From assembly GCA_964431965.1 (NCBI GenBank), contig CAYSLU010000026.1:1-54493 (forward strand): a stretch of 54,493 bases of DNA, written 5' to 3'. Position numbers and translations under genes: made by a program. Each line of letters opens with the position of its first letter. The stretch's first letter is position 1. Below the pieces are notes generated by a model. It saw only the letters and a list, made by a program, of their open reading frames with translations. It did no database searches and was not told the origin of the DNA. This DNA comes from CAYSLU01 sp964431965 (GTDB lineage Bacteria; Verrucomicrobiota; Kiritimatiellia; CAIKKV01; CAYSLU01). Shown piece after piece: positions 53,651 to 54,493 of the stretch.

Positions 53651-54271
53651 CTACGGCCGTCGCTCCAGCCGGCTCAGGTAGAAGTTGAGCTCGGAGATTG
53701 ACGCGCGGACATCGTAGTAGGCGTCGTGGCGGCCGCTCTCGAATGGCTCGTCGGCTTCCGGGAACGCGGCGCGCGTCTGTGCCGCGTCATCCTTGTTGAA
53801 CTCCGGGCCCGCGAAGCGATCGCGCCACAGCAGCTTCAGCGCGGTCACGTCGAGGTGCCGGTAGTGGAGGCGCCTCGCGAATTCCGGCAGGAAGCGTCGG
53901 ATCAGGATCCAGTCGCAGTGGATGCTGTTTCCGGCGAGCACCGGGCGAACGCTTCCGGGCCGGCCCGCGGGCCCGCCCGCCGCATCCGCGGCGGCGGCCA
54001 GGCGTGCGTCCGCCTCGGGCTCTGCGACCGCCTGCGGGGCGCGGCACGCCGTCACAAGCTCCGGCAGGTGCTCGGTCACCCAGGTGCTGACGGGGGCGTC
54101 CGGCGGCAGCCGGACTGTCAGGCGGACATCCTCCGAGCGGGGGCGGAGCCGACGAAGCGAGGAGTCGGTCGCGATCATCGCCACCTCCAGCAGCCGCGCC
54201 CGGTCCAGATCCAGGTCGGAATACTCGGCGTCAAACCACAGGTAGACCGGCGTCGGCATTGGCTCTTTCAT
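53651..54271 (-). CDS. orn: Oligoribonuclease
   Basis: Encodes about 206 residues, a DEDDh 3'-5' exonuclease degrading 2-5 nt RNAs and linear di-nucleotides (including pGpG). Catalytic residues: WFDAE near the N-terminus, AGNSIHCDWILIRRFLPEF, LHYRHLDVTALKLLWRDR and the final RHDAYYDVRASISEL. An insertion of about 30 residues, Ala/Gly-rich (around EADARLAAAADAAGGPAGR), separates motifs I and II. The ATG at 54271 has GGAGGGG just upstream; the frame open to 54358 is not family-like. Confidence 0.92.
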   Translation of the reverse strand: MKEPMPTPVYLWFDAEYSDLDLDRARLLEVAMIATDSSLRRLRPRSEDVRLTVRLPPDAPVSTWVTEHLPELVTACRAPQAVAEPEADARLAAAADAAGGPAGRPGSVRPVLAGNSIHCDWILIRRFLPEFARRLHYRHLDVTALKLLWRDRFAGPEFNKDDAAQTRAAFPEADEPFESGRHDAYYDVRASISELNFYLSRLERRP

Positions 54272-54419
54272 GGATCCCCTCCGTGTGGCGCGCAGTATGC
54301 CCGAACGAGCCGGCGCAATCGAGCCTGCCGCCGTGTGATGGGCCGGACGGGGGCGCATGCCAGCTTCCGACGGCGCCCACGCACCGCGAACCGCGGATTC
54401 CGGGCGGGCGCTGCAGGTG

Positions 54420-54447
54420 TTGCGCGACCGGTCGCCGTGGCTATAAT
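54420..54447 (+). promoter_or_regulatory. Sigma70-type promoter
   Basis: TTGCGC at 54420-54425, a 16-nt spacer and a perfect TATAAT at 54442-54447, followed by a short leader with AGCGGAGGT and the ATG at 54476. Confidence 0.65.
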
Positions 54448-54475
54448 GCGGCCAACCACAAAGCGGAGGTGTCGC

Positions 54476-54493
54476 ATGCCGGAGCTGAAGGGG
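54476..54493 (+). CDS. Start of a gene cut by the window end
   Basis: Only six codons (MPELKG) are visible after a strong promoter and a GGAGG ribosome-binding site. The product cannot be identified from this fragment. Confidence 0.6.

Overview
The window is about 54.5 kb of GC-rich, gene-dense bacterial DNA, probably from a Gram-negative member of, or close to, the PVC/Planctomycetes-like lineages. This rests on an outer-membrane-barrel-like protein, a lipoprotein, two Cys-type sulfatases, a DUF3604 protein, a planctomycete-style ECF sigma / VWA locus with a DUF1559-like tail after the membrane helix, RNase HIII, and palindromic intergenic repeats. No 16S or other taxonomic marker is present, so the placement is inference. 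No tRNA, rRNA, CRISPR array or transposase was seen.

Layout. (1) 66-9298, plus strand: barrel protein, shikimate kinase, QueG, RNase HIII, a SWIM-SNF2 ATPase, a sulfatase and an alpha/beta hydrolase. (2) 9457-20868, plus: a NERD protein, then a three-gene unit made of an ECF sigma factor, a protein fusing an anti-sigma zinc finger to a membrane helix and a YfbK-type VWA domain, and a 2185-residue envelope protein built from two homologous halves around a multi-helix membrane hub. (3) 21030-23531, plus: DUF4143 ATPase, a small secreted protein and a DUF2459-like lipoprotein. (4) 42765 down to 23506, minus: an F-type ATP synthase operon (atpE-F-H-A-G-D-C, no atpB), a hybrid PAS histidine kinase, an FAD oxidoreductase, a secreted lyase-like protein, a DUF3604 protein, an ABC-F ATPase and a very large secreted esterase. 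(5) 42954-54493, mixed: DUF255 thioredoxin-fold protein, CBM9-like protein, aldo/keto reductase with Zn-ADH, two RNA-type methyltransferases overlapping a second sulfatase, pterin carbinolamine dehydratase, a ferritin-VIT1 fusion, oligoribonuclease, and the first codons of another gene.

Working together: sulfatases, esterase, lyase-like protein, CBM9 domains, AKR and ADH suggest growth on sulfated or esterified polysaccharide. The sigma/anti-sigma-VWA/giant-protein unit looks like a dedicated transmembrane signalling system whose input is probably in the envelope; it is the best candidate for an undescribed system here. Three palindromic repeat families (A: five copies; B: three; C: one) occupy many intergenic gaps, and one A copy lies in frame inside the VWA gene. 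Several genes have a -10-like box so close to the ATG that leaderless or very short-leader transcripts are likely. No stretch longer than 300 bases lacks a gene; the larger gaps (2187-2440, 6644-6890, 8337-8578, 10192-10457, 14105-14310, 26986-27218, 28833-29059, 30956-31211, 45871-46168, 51869-52110) hold the repeats, promoters and remnants listed, except 26986-27218 and 28833-29059, where I see nothing definite. Bases 1-65 hold only the leader of the first gene.
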